A stretch of 64,000 nucleotides of DNA from Planctomycetota bacterium (GTDB taxonomy: Bacteria; Planctomycetota; UBA8742; UBA2392). Below the pieces are notes generated by a model. It was not told where the DNA came from. It saw only the letters and a program-made list of their open reading frames with translations, and did no database searches. The DNA lies in the NCBI GenBank assembly GCA_020845475.1, contig JADLFN010000039.1:1-64000 (forward strand), read 5' to 3'. The translations under genes and the position numbers were made by a program. Of this stretch, positions 49,639 through 58,289 are shown piece by piece (positions within the stretch are counted from its first letter, which is position 1; every line of letters begins with the position of its first letter).

Positions 49639-50766
49639 GTGCCCGACTTCTATGATCTTGCTTCCACCGATGGCGCCGCGCGCGCGGGCTTGCTTCACAC
49701 CGACCACGGCAGCGTTCAGACCCCAGTGTTCATGGCTGTGGGCACGCAGGGCACCGTCAAAGCCTGCACGCCTGAACAGCTTGTCAGTGCCGGAATCACG
49801 GTCGTGCTGGGCAACACCTACCATCTAGAACTGCGCCCCGGCAGCGAGGCCGTAGCCGCGCTGGGCGGATTGCACGCGTTCATGAGCTGGCGCGGCCCGA
49901 TTCTCACCGACAGCGGCGGCTTTCAAGTTTTCTCGCTGGGCGAAACGAACACCGTCACGGAAGAAGGCTGCGAGTTCAAAAGCCACCTTGATGGCTCGAT
50001 GCAGATGCTCACGCCCGAGCGCAGCATGCAGGTTCAACATCGGCTGGGCTCCGATATTGTCATGCAGCTTGACGATGTGCCCGCACTGCCCGCACCGATC
50101 GAGCGCGAGCGCGACACCATGCTGCGCTCGCTGCGCTGGGCCGCGCGTTGCAAGGCGGCGCTGCCGGCACTCTCGGCGCAGGGCAAGCGCCAGCACTTGT
50201 TCGGCATCGTTCAAGGCGGCACGAACGCTGATTTGCGCATCGAAAGCGCGCGCGCTCTCGTGGCCCTCGACCTGCCCGGCTACGCCATCGGCGGGCTTTC
50301 CGTGGGCGAGACCAAACGCCAAATGGCGGAGATTCTCGGCCTCGTAACGCCGCTCTTGCCGAGCGAGAAGCCGCGCTATCTCATGGGCGTGGGTTACCCC
50401 GAGGACATGATTGACGCCGTGAGCCTTGGCGTGGACATGTTCGATTGCGTGCTGCCCACGCGCAGCGCGCGGCATGCGCTGGCCTTCACGAGTGCCGGCC
50501 GATTGCGCATCCGTAACGCCAAGCACGCGCGCGACAACCGGCCGCTTGATGCGCGCTGCGATTGCTACGCCTGCGTCAACTTCTCGCGCGGCTATTTGCG
50601 GCACTTGCTTGTGGCGGGCGAGTTCCTGGGCATGACGCTGCTCTCGCTGCACAATCTCGCGTTCTACGCGCGGCTGATGCGCGAGATGCGCGAAGCGATT
50701 GTGGCGCAGCGATTTGCGAATTGGGCCGAAGAAGCCAAGCCGCGCGTGGCCGGTGATGCCGAGTAG
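49639..50766 (+). CDS. tgt: Queuine tRNA-ribosyltransferase (bacterial TGT)
   Basis: 375 residues with a GTG start. Exchanges guanine 34 for preQ1 in tRNAs with GUN anticodons. Motifs: TDSGGFQVFS at about 90, catalytic Asp about 269 in DMFDCVLPTRSARH, and the zinc ligands at Cys307-x-Cys-x-x-Cys (DCYACVNFSRGYLRHL) plus His. YLMGVGYPEDM is also conserved. preQ1 genes are not in the window. Typical length. The upstream spacer is hairpin-rich. Confidence 0.96.
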   Translation: MPDFYDLASTDGAARAGLLHTDHGSVQTPVFMAVGTQGTVKACTPEQLVSAGITVVLGNTYHLELRPGSEAVAALGGLHAFMSWRGPILTDSGGFQVFSLGETNTVTEEGCEFKSHLDGSMQMLTPERSMQVQHRLGSDIVMQLDDVPALPAPIERERDTMLRSLRWAARCKAALPALSAQGKRQHLFGIVQGGTNADLRIESARALVALDLPGYAIGGLSVGETKRQMAEILGLVTPLLPSEKPRYLMGVGYPEDMIDAVSLGVDMFDCVLPTRSARHALAFTSAGRLRIRNAKHARDNRPLDARCDCYACVNFSRGYLRHLLVAGEFLGMTLLSLHNLAFYARLMREMREAIVAQRFANWAEEAKPRVAGDAE

Positions 50767-50781
50767 CCCAGACAACTGCAC

Positions 50782-50868
50782 GGCGCGCGGATGGACAGGA
50801 TTGGCAGGATTCAGATGATTCGCCAACGCAAATAGCCTTATCCTGCCTATCCTGTACATCCTTGCGCC
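50782..50868. repeat. Word-based inverted repeat (CAGGATNNN)
   Basis: 29-nt arms 50782-50810 and 50840-50868, differing at 4 of 29 positions; centre 29 nt. The word is ACAGGATNGGCAGGAT, shared with 59331-59423. Fills the tgt-gdh gap; the gdh ATG starts 24 nt after it. Confidence 0.92.
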
Positions 50869-50892
50869 TTTCTCTGTTTGTGCGAGACTTCC

Positions 50893-52137
50893 ATGCCTGA
50901 GAAACCCAACGCTTTTGCCATCGCCCAGCAGCAGTTCTTCAACGTAGCCGACAAGCTCAAGCTCAGCGCGGGCATTCGTGCGTTCTTGGCCGAGCCCGAG
51001 GCCGTGCACGTTTTCACGGTGCCCTTCAAGCGCGACGACGGCTCCACGCAGGTCGTCACCGGCATTCGCGCGCAGCATTCGTTCGCCCGAGGCCCGGCCA
51101 AGGGCGGCTTGCGCTTTCATCCCGACGTTACGGTTGACGAAGTGAAGGCGCTTTCCATGTGGATGACCTGGAAATGCGCCGTCGTTGACATCCCCTACGG
51201 CGGCGGCAAGGGTGGCCTCGTCATCGATTACAAGGCGCTCAGTGCCGGCGAAAAGGAGCGGCTCACGCGCGCCTTTGCGCGGCGCATGGCGCCCGTCATC
51301 GGCCCGGACTTCGATATCCCAGCACCCGACGTCAACACCGGCGCCCAGGAAATGGCCTGGATCGCCGACGAGTACGGCCACACCGTCGGTCACCCCGAGC
51401 CGGCCGTCATTACCGGCAAGCCCGTCGAACTGGGCGGCTCACTCGGGCGCGGCTCAGCCACCGGGCGCGGTCTGGTGTTCTGTGTGGAGCGTTTTTTCGA
51501 GAACAACAAGCAGAGCATCAAGGGCAAAACGGTGGCCGTGCAGGGCTTTGGCAATGCGGGCCAATATGCCGCGCGCCTGATTGCGGGCCTTGGCGCAAAC
51601 GTCGTTGCCATCTCTGATTCCAAGGGCGCGATTCATAATCCCAAGGGCATCTCCATCGGCGCGGCCATCGAGCACAAGAACAAGACCGATCAAGTGACGG
51701 GCCTCGACGGCAAGGAAATCACGAACGAGGAACTCCTGCAACTTGAGGTGGACATCCTGATTCCTGCCGCGCTGGAGAACGTGATTACGGCGCAGAACGC
51801 AAAAAAGGTGCGCGCCAAATTGATCGCGGAAGCCGCCAACGGGCCGACGACGCCCGAAGCCGACGCGATTCTGTTCAAGAAGGGCATCACGATTATCCCC
51901 GACGTGCTGGCCAACGCCGGCGGCGTGACGGTGAGCTACTTCGAGTGGGTGCAGAACCGCCAGCGCTTCTACTGGACTGAGGAAGACGTGAACACGCGCC
52001 TGCGCGAAATCATGCGCCGCTCGCTCGACCAGGTGGAACGCACCGCCAGCGAGCATCAGTGCATGTGGCGCGAAGCGGCCTATCGCCTCGCGATCGAGCG
52101 AGTGGCCAACGCGGTCAAGACCTCGCGCAACCTCTAG
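50893..52137 (+). CDS. Glutamate dehydrogenase
   Basis: 414 residues, Glu/Leu/Phe/Val dehydrogenase family. Catalytic Lys about 106 in PYGGGKGGLV; substrate contacts in GLRFHPDVTVDEVKALS; Rossmann cofactor loop QGFGNAGQYAARLIAGLGA. The C-terminal part (PDVLANAGGVTVSYFEWVQN) is characteristic. The GRGSATGRGLVF region also fits. NAD or NADP preference is not readable. Product: 2-oxoglutarate to glutamate. The flotillin-like gene follows 9 nt later in the same direction. Confidence 0.95.
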   Translation: MPEKPNAFAIAQQQFFNVADKLKLSAGIRAFLAEPEAVHVFTVPFKRDDGSTQVVTGIRAQHSFARGPAKGGLRFHPDVTVDEVKALSMWMTWKCAVVDIPYGGGKGGLVIDYKALSAGEKERLTRAFARRMAPVIGPDFDIPAPDVNTGAQEMAWIADEYGHTVGHPEPAVITGKPVELGGSLGRGSATGRGLVFCVERFFENNKQSIKGKTVAVQGFGNAGQYAARLIAGLGANVVAISDSKGAIHNPKGISIGAAIEHKNKTDQVTGLDGKEITNEELLQLEVDILIPAALENVITAQNAKKVRAKLIAEAANGPTTPEADAILFKKGITIIPDVLANAGGVTVSYFEWVQNRQRFYWTEEDVNTRLREIMRRSLDQVERTASEHQCMWREAAYRLAIERVANAVKTSRNL

Positions 52138-52146
52138 GGGCTCCAC

Positions 52147-52956
52147 ATGGTGGCACAATCCCCCAGTCCCGAAGTCTTGTTTGCCATGTTTGCCGCCATC
52201 AGCGTGGCATTCTTTGCCATGGCGGTGACGCTGTTCGTCACACGCTTCAAGCGCTGCCCCAGCAACAAGCTCCTTGTCGTTTTCGGTCAGGGAATTCCCG
52301 GCGGCATGCGGGTGCAGCACGGCGGCGCGCGGCTTGTGTGGCCGCTGATTCAGGATTTTGGCTTTCTCTCGCTTGAGCCGATCACGGCGCCGTTTTCCAA
52401 AGAGAGCGTATTCACGCGCGAGTCCATTCGCGTCATTGTTGCCGGCGAAGTCGTGCTCGCGGTAGGAACCAGCCCTTCGCTGATGCAGGCCGCAGCCGAG
52501 CGCCTGCTGGGCTTCGATGAACCCGCGATTAGGCGCGTGGGGCAGGATGAATGCGCGGCGGCGTTGCGAGAACTGGCCGGGCAATTGACGGTTGAAATGA
52601 TTCACCGCGATCGCGAGCGGCTGGGCGAAGAACTCAAGAAGATGCTCGACGAACGCCTGGCCCGTTACGGACTGGAGGTAGTCAACGTGCGCATCGGCGA
52701 AATCTCTGACGACGGCGGCGTCATCGCGGCTTTCGAGCAGGAAACGCGCGAACGGCTTGAAAGCCGCGCGCGTGAAGACGCGACCTTGGCCGAACAACGC
52801 AAGCGCGAAGAAGCCGAGTTCCTGGCCCGGCGCGCTGAAGCTGAAGCAGAGCTGGCCGCGCGCCACCAGCGCGAGATCGAGGAAGAAGAGCGCAGGCGAA
52901 AGGCGCCGCCTGATGTGCTCAAGGACGACCCCGGAGAATCACTCAAGAACATGTGA
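52147..52956 (+). CDS. Flotillin/SPFH-like short paralog
   Basis: 269 residues: N-terminal membrane helix (VLFAMFAAISVAFFAMAVTL), then an SPFH domain (KRCPSNKLLVVFGQGIPGGM, VRIGEISDDGGVIAAFEQE) and a short Glu/Arg coiled coil (LARRAEAEAELAARHQREIE). It lacks the long C-terminal repeats of the flotillin at 53682, of which it appears to be a reduced version. Same operon, followed after 107 nt by the NfeD-like gene. Likely a membrane-scaffold partner. Confidence 0.8.
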   Translation: MVAQSPSPEVLFAMFAAISVAFFAMAVTLFVTRFKRCPSNKLLVVFGQGIPGGMRVQHGGARLVWPLIQDFGFLSLEPITAPFSKESVFTRESIRVIVAGEVVLAVGTSPSLMQAAAERLLGFDEPAIRRVGQDECAAALRELAGQLTVEMIHRDRERLGEELKKMLDERLARYGLEVVNVRIGEISDDGGVIAAFEQETRERLESRAREDATLAEQRKREEAEFLARRAEAEAELAARHQREIEEEERRRKAPPDVLKDDPGESLKNM

Positions 52957-53063
52957 AGGCTACAAAACAGGGCTCCAATTGGAGTGGCTCAAGTCGCAGC
53001 TTGTGGTAGGGTTTGGGCGTTGAAAGCGGGGCAAACACTTTGGCCCCAAGCAGGAGGTGAGCT

Positions 53064-53624
53064 ATGGATACCTTGATTGCCGTTCTCTATTTCTTCGCGA
53101 TCACTTCGTCGGTGCTGTTCCTGATCAAGCTCGTGCTGGTGATGATGGGCGGCAGCCACGACGGCGGAGAATTCCATGATGTCGGCGACACGGCCCACGA
53201 CGCGGCCGGGGCGGCCCAGTTCAAGTTTGTCAGCACGCAAATGCTGATCTCGGTTTTCATGTTCGGCGGCTGGTGCTCGCTGCTGTTCCTGGAGGGTTTG
53301 AACTGGTCGCCGCTGCCCGCGATTTCGCTGGGCATCGTGATCGGCCTGTGCATGGGACTGGGCATGAGCTATGCCATGTTCTCGCTGCGCAAACTGGAAA
53401 GCGACGGCACAATTCGCGATTTCAAGGCTGAAGGTCTCAAGGGCACCTGCTACCTTCGCGTACCCGAAGCCGGAAAAGGCAAAGGCCAGGTGCAGGTGGT
53501 GGTGCAGAACCGCACCCTTACCCTGGACGCGATTTCTGACGGCCCGGCCATTGAGAGCTTCAAGAAAGTTGTCGTGATGAGCCGCGTCGATAACAACACG
53601 CTGCGTGTGTGTGAAACTGATTAG
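53064..53624 (+). CDS. NfeD-like membrane protein
   Basis: 186 residues. Membrane segments at about 5-27 and 60-105 (LISVFMFGGWCSLLFLEGL, AISLGIVIGLCMGLGMSYA), then an OB-fold-like soluble tail (GLKGTCYLRVPEAGKGKGQ, VVVMSRVDNNTLRVCETD) as in the NfeD partners of flotillins. GGAGG-like AGGAGGTGAG precedes the start. It lies directly upstream of the flotillin, the order seen in floT/nfeD pairs. Confidence 0.85.
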   Translation: MDTLIAVLYFFAITSSVLFLIKLVLVMMGGSHDGGEFHDVGDTAHDAAGAAQFKFVSTQMLISVFMFGGWCSLLFLEGLNWSPLPAISLGIVIGLCMGLGMSYAMFSLRKLESDGTIRDFKAEGLKGTCYLRVPEAGKGKGQVQVVVQNRTLTLDAISDGPAIESFKKVVVMSRVDNNTLRVCETD

Positions 53625-53681
53625 CCGTGCACTGAAGCCCTGGCGAATTGCTTTGAGACAGTTCCGAAAATGGGGGAATCC

Positions 53682-55289
53682 ATGAATCTGCTGACATTGA
53701 TGCCGCTGGCGCTCGGAGTCGAGGAATTCCTCGTCATCCTGGGCTTCCTGATTGGCGCTTTTGCGCTCACCTTCATATTCCTGGTCATCAATCGCTACAA
53801 ACGCTGCCCCTCGAACAAGATTCTGGTCGTGTTCGGTAAGGGCGTTGGCGGCGGCACGGCACGCTGCATTCACGGCGGCGCGGCTTTGGTCTGGCCGCTC
53901 ATTCAAGACTACGCCTATCTCGGCCTGGAGCCGCGCTATATCGATGTGGACCTGCGCAGCGCCCTGACCAAGAAGAACATCCGCGTGAACATTCCCGCGG
54001 CGTTCACGATTGCGATTGGTACGGCACCGCAGTTGATGCAGGCGGCCGCCGAGCGCTTGCTCGGGCTTGATGACCGCGCCATTCAGGTGCAGGCGAGCGA
54101 AATCATCATCGGCCAGTTGCGCCAGGTGATTGCGCTGATGAGCATCGAAGAAATCAACTCCGACCGCGACCGCTTCCTTGTTGAAGTAAACGACAAAGTC
54201 GCAGCCGAGCTCCACAAGATCGGCCTGGAAACGATCAACGTGAACATCCGCGACATCACCGATGAGTCGGGCTACATCGACGCCATCGGCAAGCGCGCAG
54301 CGGCCGAAGCCATCAACAAGGCCAAGGTGGAAGTGGCCGAACAGGAAAAGACCGGTGCGGCGGGCGAAGCGTTGCAGAACAGAGAGCGCGTGATCGCGGT
54401 CAGCAACGAAACGGCCATTGCCACGGAAGGTAAAAAGAAAGCCGAGCGCGACCAGCGTATCGCGCTGGCCAACCTTGAAGCGGAAACAATCCAGGCGGAA
54501 TCCGAGGCCAAGCGCAAACAGGAAATCACGGTCGCGCTGCAAACAGCCGAAACCGAAAAGGGCAAAAAGGAAGCCGAGCGTAACCGCCGCGTGGCGCAGG
54601 CCACCTTTGAAGCGCAGTCAATCGAAGGCGAAAACACGGCCAAGGCCAACATCGCCGCGCGCAACGCCATACTCGCCCAGGCTGAAGCCGAGGCGCGCCA
54701 GAAAGGTGAAGTGGCCAAGGCCGAAGCGCAGCGCGCGATTTTCGAGGCCGAGAAACTTCTGCAACAGGCCAAGCTGGAAAAAGAAATCATCGTGCAGCAG
54801 GAAATCCACAAGCGCACGATTGAAATCGATGCCGCCGCCGAAGCCGAAAAACGCCGCATCGAAGCCAAGGGCGACGCCGACGCGATTTTGGCCAAATACA
54901 ACGCCGAGGCCGAGGGCACCAAGGCCGTGCTCGAAGCCAAGGCCGAGGGTTACCGCAAGCTGGTGGAAGCCTGCGCCACGCGCCCGGACATCGCGCCTAC
55001 TCTGCTCATGATCGAACGACTCCCCGAGATCGTGGCCGAGCAGGTCAAGGCGATCCAGAACCTGAAGATCGACAAGGTCACGGTGTGGGATTCCGGCAAC
55101 GGCGCCAACGGCAAGGGCGGCACCGCGAACTTTCTCTCAAGCATGATCCAGAGCCTGCCGCAGGTGCACGAGCTGGCCGAGCAAGCCGGCATCAAGTTGC
55201 CCGCCTATCTGGGCAGCATGACCAGCGGCAAAGCCGACGCCAACGACGAACCCAGCCTTGAGTCCAGACACGGCAAGGGCAAGGCGTAA
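53682..55289 (+). CDS. Flotillin-like membrane scaffold protein
   Basis: 535 residues, start at 53682 with GGGGGA before it; an in-frame ATG at 53670 is possible. An N-terminal membrane helix (VILGFLIGAFALTFIFLVIN), then an SPFH domain (SNKILVVFGKGVGGGTARC ... VNIRDITDESGYIDAIGKR), then a long coiled coil of Glu/Ala/Lys repeats (ANLEAETIQAESEAKRKQE, EAKGDADAILAKYNAEAEGT). The C-terminus has NFLSSMIQSLPQVHELAEQA. This is the YqiK/FloT type that organises membrane microdomains. Third gene of the flotillin-NfeD operon. Confidence 0.93.
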   Translation: MNLLTLMPLALGVEEFLVILGFLIGAFALTFIFLVINRYKRCPSNKILVVFGKGVGGGTARCIHGGAALVWPLIQDYAYLGLEPRYIDVDLRSALTKKNIRVNIPAAFTIAIGTAPQLMQAAAERLLGLDDRAIQVQASEIIIGQLRQVIALMSIEEINSDRDRFLVEVNDKVAAELHKIGLETINVNIRDITDESGYIDAIGKRAAAEAINKAKVEVAEQEKTGAAGEALQNRERVIAVSNETAIATEGKKKAERDQRIALANLEAETIQAESEAKRKQEITVALQTAETEKGKKEAERNRRVAQATFEAQSIEGENTAKANIAARNAILAQAEAEARQKGEVAKAEAQRAIFEAEKLLQQAKLEKEIIVQQEIHKRTIEIDAAAEAEKRRIEAKGDADAILAKYNAEAEGTKAVLEAKAEGYRKLVEACATRPDIAPTLLMIERLPEIVAEQVKAIQNLKIDKVTVWDSGNGANGKGGTANFLSSMIQSLPQVHELAEQAGIKLPAYLGSMTSGKADANDEPSLESRHGKGKA

Positions 55290-55310
55290 GCTTGAGCGAT
55301 TTCGAAATCG

Positions 55311-55347
55311 AGAGCCCATCACGTTGCGTGGTGGGCTCTTCAATTTT
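55311..55347 (+). terminator. Rho-independent-type terminator of the flotillin operon
   Basis: AGAGCCCATCACG-TTG-CGTGGTGGGCTCT (13-bp stem, one mismatch) followed by TCAATTTT. Also preceded by a GATTTCGAAATC palindrome and followed by ATTTTCGATTTTCGATTTTG word repeats. Confidence 0.75.
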
Positions 55348-55428
55348 CGATTTTCGATTTTGGATTGGCTTGGCTGAGCCTAACCTCTTGGGTGCGTAGA
55401 GTTGGCCGGTCATGCTCGGGGAACTCGC

Positions 55429-57099
55429 ATGACACGTTTACTGATTCTCGCGGCGCTTGTGTTTGCGCCCGCGCTTTGTGCCACCGTCGCGGAACTTCGC
55501 ATCACGGAAGTTCGCCCGCTCACTGACACCGTCGAAGTCACCCACACCGGCGCTGCCGGATTCACCCAGGGTTCAGACGCGTTTTTCCGCTTTGGCACCT
55601 CCAGCCAGGCCATTGCCACGGGCACAGCCTGGACGGCGGGCGAAGTCAAACAGTTCACCGTCACCGGCCTGCCCGACGCGCTCTCGGACATCTGGCTCTT
55701 CCTCGATAACCAGTTCACCCAATCCGCGAGTATCATCCATGGCCTGAAATACGGCGGCTCCACAGCCGCGGGCAACGAAGCGGTGGCCGTAGCCGCGTTC
55801 ATCTGGCCCAGCGCGCTGCACTTTTGCCCCGCCCCGGCCACGGGCCAGTCGCTGTCCTATGACGGCGCAGGATTTACACCCCAGGACTGGTTTATCGACG
55901 AAACCCCCAGCCTCGGCGCGTTTCCGGACAACGCCTTTGGGTCGCCCGTAGGAACGACTTTCACCTGGCCCTCGGGCGCCCAGACATTTCAAACCATGGG
56001 CCTGGGCGACACAGCATCTTCGCTCGTGGGCTGGACCGTCGTTGATTCCAGCGCGGCCAACGTGTTCACCATCCGCGGCGCGGCTGACACCTACAGCGGC
56101 ACCGGCATTGGCTCGGCCGGCAGTACACGCTGGCTGCGCATCAACGATGCCGACGCCGGCAACGTGCAAAACCGCTTCTACTCCCCCACCGTGACCGCGC
56201 CCGCAGCACCCGCGAGCTACTCGTGGACCTGGTACGTCAACATTGAAGAGCCGATCGCCGCAGGCGCCGCTTCTTTTCCGCGCATGGTCATCCAGCACGT
56301 TGACGGCGGATTTTCCAACGCGTGGGGCGTTGAGTTCACCGATGCGGCCATCAACCTTGTGGTGATTGCACCCAGCGGCGCGGCTACGCCTTCCACCACG
56401 CCCGTCGAAGCGGCGCTTTTCAGCCAGTGGGTGAAACTCACGCTGTCGGTCAATTTCACCGGCAACACCGTGGCGCTTTCGGTGAACAACCAGACGCCCA
56501 TTTCAGCGACGATTGCACCCGCCGGCACGCTCGACAAAACGCAATTCCGCTGGTGCTACCGCGGCGAAGGCACGGGCAACGTCTGTAAGCTGCTGGTGGA
56601 TGACATCTCCTTCACGGGTTCGGCGGGCGTGGCGCCAACGATCTCGGTTACTTCCAATGGCATTCCGATCAGCGCCGCGCAGATCATTACCGTGCAACCC
56701 AACACGGCGTTGGCGGCGTTGAATCTGTCCATTACGGTCAACGACCCCAACTCCAACAGCACCAGCCTGACGGGGAGCGTTTCAAACGTGACCACGCAGG
56801 GCATTCTCAGCAGCGAGTTCAGCAGCGCTTCAGCGGGCGTGCCCTACCTGCTTACACCCACCAGCGGCGTGTTTTCGGTGAACGACGTGGTTCACAGCAT
56901 CGTGCTTACGGCCAACGATGGCCAGGGAAACATCACGAACTTCGCCTTCAGCGTAGCTGTGCAGAAGCCCGGCGGCGGTGGCGGCGGCGACGATGAGGGC
57001 GGCTGCACAACCGGAAAAGGCGCTTCGCTTATGTGGGCGGCGGCGGGCCTGGTGGTGGGCTTGTTCCTGCTCAGGCCGAGGCAAAGCGTGAAGCGCTGA
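55429..57099 (+). CDS. Secreted protein with a CTERM-type sorting tail
   Basis: 556 residues; start at 55429 (MTRLLILAALVFAPALCATV). Signal peptide, then a lamin-tail-like start (VAELRITEVRPLTD), a beta-rich laminin/concanavalin-like middle (SSLVGWTVVDSSAANVFTIR, VKLTLSVNFTGNTVALSVNN) and an Ig-like C-terminal part. The last 45 residues are a Gly-rich linker (PGGGGGGDDEGGCTTGKG), a hydrophobic helix (LMWAAAGLVVGLFLL) and a basic end (RPRQSVKR). That tripartite tail resembles the MYXO-CTERM/rhombosortase-type sorting signals and suggests surface anchoring. Overlaps the convergent gene by 29 nt. Confidence 0.8.
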   Translation: MTRLLILAALVFAPALCATVAELRITEVRPLTDTVEVTHTGAAGFTQGSDAFFRFGTSSQAIATGTAWTAGEVKQFTVTGLPDALSDIWLFLDNQFTQSASIIHGLKYGGSTAAGNEAVAVAAFIWPSALHFCPAPATGQSLSYDGAGFTPQDWFIDETPSLGAFPDNAFGSPVGTTFTWPSGAQTFQTMGLGDTASSLVGWTVVDSSAANVFTIRGAADTYSGTGIGSAGSTRWLRINDADAGNVQNRFYSPTVTAPAAPASYSWTWYVNIEEPIAAGAASFPRMVIQHVDGGFSNAWGVEFTDAAINLVVIAPSGAATPSTTPVEAALFSQWVKLTLSVNFTGNTVALSVNNQTPISATIAPAGTLDKTQFRWCYRGEGTGNVCKLLVDDISFTGSAGVAPTISVTSNGIPISAAQIITVQPNTALAALNLSITVNDPNSNSTSLTGSVSNVTTQGILSSEFSSASAGVPYLLTPTSGVFSVNDVVHSIVLTANDGQGNITNFAFSVAVQKPGGGGGGDDEGGCTTGKGASLMWAAAGLVVGLFLLRPRQSVKR

Positions 57100-58201
57100 A
57101 GCGCGAAAGGTCAAATGCGGGCCTGTGCCCCAGCGCCAGGTCAGCCGCGATTTTTCCAAGCAGCACCGTGAACTTGAAACCGTGCCCCGAACAACCGCTG
57201 ACGTGCACGATGCCGCGCTCTTCGCCGATGACAAAATCCTTGTCCGGCGTGTTGGTGTAGAGGCAGGTTTTGGCCGCTGCGACTTCGCCTGAAAGATCGG
57301 GCATGCGCTCGCGCGCGTATTGGCGCAGCGCCTCAATGGCCGCGGGCTCAACTTCGCGGTTCATGGCTTCGGGGTTGACAGGCGCACCTTCGAGGTGTGC
57401 CGCGAACTTCACGCCCTCGACGCGGCTATCGCTGGGAAAGCCGTACATTTCCCCGCCGGTCACGCCGCCGGCATCGATCCAGACGGGGAACCTGCCGGGC
57501 GCAAAATGCGCCGCGTTGCGCGCGATGCGCAAATACGCGTATTGCTGTTTGGTCACCTGCAGCGCTGGCTTGAGCGCGGGCACGAGCCTGTCGATCCAGG
57601 CGCCGGCTGTGATCACAATGCGATCGACCACATGTTCCAGCCGCTTGCCGTCGCGCTCGCTGATCACCGTCAGGCCACCTTCGTGCTCAATAGCTTCGAC
57701 GCGGCATCGCTCAACCAGATGCGCGCCGTGCTCGACGGCAAGCCGCGTTTGCGCGCGCACGCAGGCCGAGGCGTGCAAGAAACCGCTGTCGGCCTGAAAC
57801 ACGGCGCTTTCACCCTCACGCAAGCGAAAGCCGGGAAAGCGCGCGTTGTGCTCGCGCGCGCTGAGGTGCTCGTAGGGCGTGTTCGTGCTTTTGAGCGCGC
57901 TGATCACGGCCGCGATGTCCGGGTGCCCGTCGCGCCCGAAGTACGTGCCGCCGGATTTGACGAACAACTGCTCGCCCGCTTCGCGCTCAAGTTCATCCCA
58001 AAGCGGGTAGGCGGCGGCCATCATTTGCGTGTAGAGCAGGTCCGGGTAGGTGCGGCGGATGATGCGCGATTCGCCAAAGCTCGAACCGAGGTCGTGGTCG
58101 AGGGTGAATTGCTCGAGCATCAGCACGTCGTGGCCCGCACGCGCGAGATGCCGCGAGCAGGCGCTGCCGGTGCCGCCGATGCCGATGATGGCGATGCGCA
58201 T
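57071..58201 (-). CDS. Monomeric sarcosine oxidase-like FAD enzyme
   Basis: 376 residues, ATG at 58201. FAD-binding GIGGTGSACSRHLARAG at the N-terminus and the covalent-flavin Cys around 313 in AKTCLYTNTPDKDFVIGE, the counterpart of MSOX Cys315. The end SGCSGHGFKFTVLLGKIAAD is strongly conserved in sarcosine/N-methyltryptophan oxidases and pipecolate oxidase. Oxidises a secondary amine; the exact substrate cannot be decided. The start codon is flush with an inverted repeat of the TGGTGG word. Confidence 0.87.
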   Translation of the reverse strand: MRIAIIGIGGTGSACSRHLARAGHDVLMLEQFTLDHDLGSSFGESRIIRRTYPDLLYTQMMAAAYPLWDELEREAGEQLFVKSGGTYFGRDGHPDIAAVISALKSTNTPYEHLSAREHNARFPGFRLREGESAVFQADSGFLHASACVRAQTRLAVEHGAHLVERCRVEAIEHEGGLTVISERDGKRLEHVVDRIVITAGAWIDRLVPALKPALQVTKQQYAYLRIARNAAHFAPGRFPVWIDAGGVTGGEMYGFPSDSRVEGVKFAAHLEGAPVNPEAMNREVEPAAIEALRQYARERMPDLSGEVAAAKTCLYTNTPDKDFVIGEERGIVHVSGCSGHGFKFTVLLGKIAADLALGHRPAFDLSRFSASRFASA

Positions 58202-58202
58202 G

Positions 58203-58289
58203 GGTTGGTGGCTGGTGGCTGGTGGTTGGTGGTTGGGGAGTGGAGCCGTTTGCCCCAGCCACAAACCACCAGTCACCGACCACCATCAA
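58203..58289. repeat. Word-based inverted repeat (TGGTGGNTGG)
   Basis: Left arm GGTTGGTGGCTGGTGGCTGG... and right arm ...CACCAGTCACCGACCACCAT pair around a central GAGTGGAGCCGTTTG. The arms reach from the start of the oxidase gene to inside the HAD gene's stop codon (TGA in TTGATGG). Confidence 0.9.

Noticed and set aside
52989-54542. 517-residue minus-strand frame opposite the NfeD/flotillin genes
   Set aside because: Antisense shadow of two recognised genes; composition is typical of reverse-strand reading.
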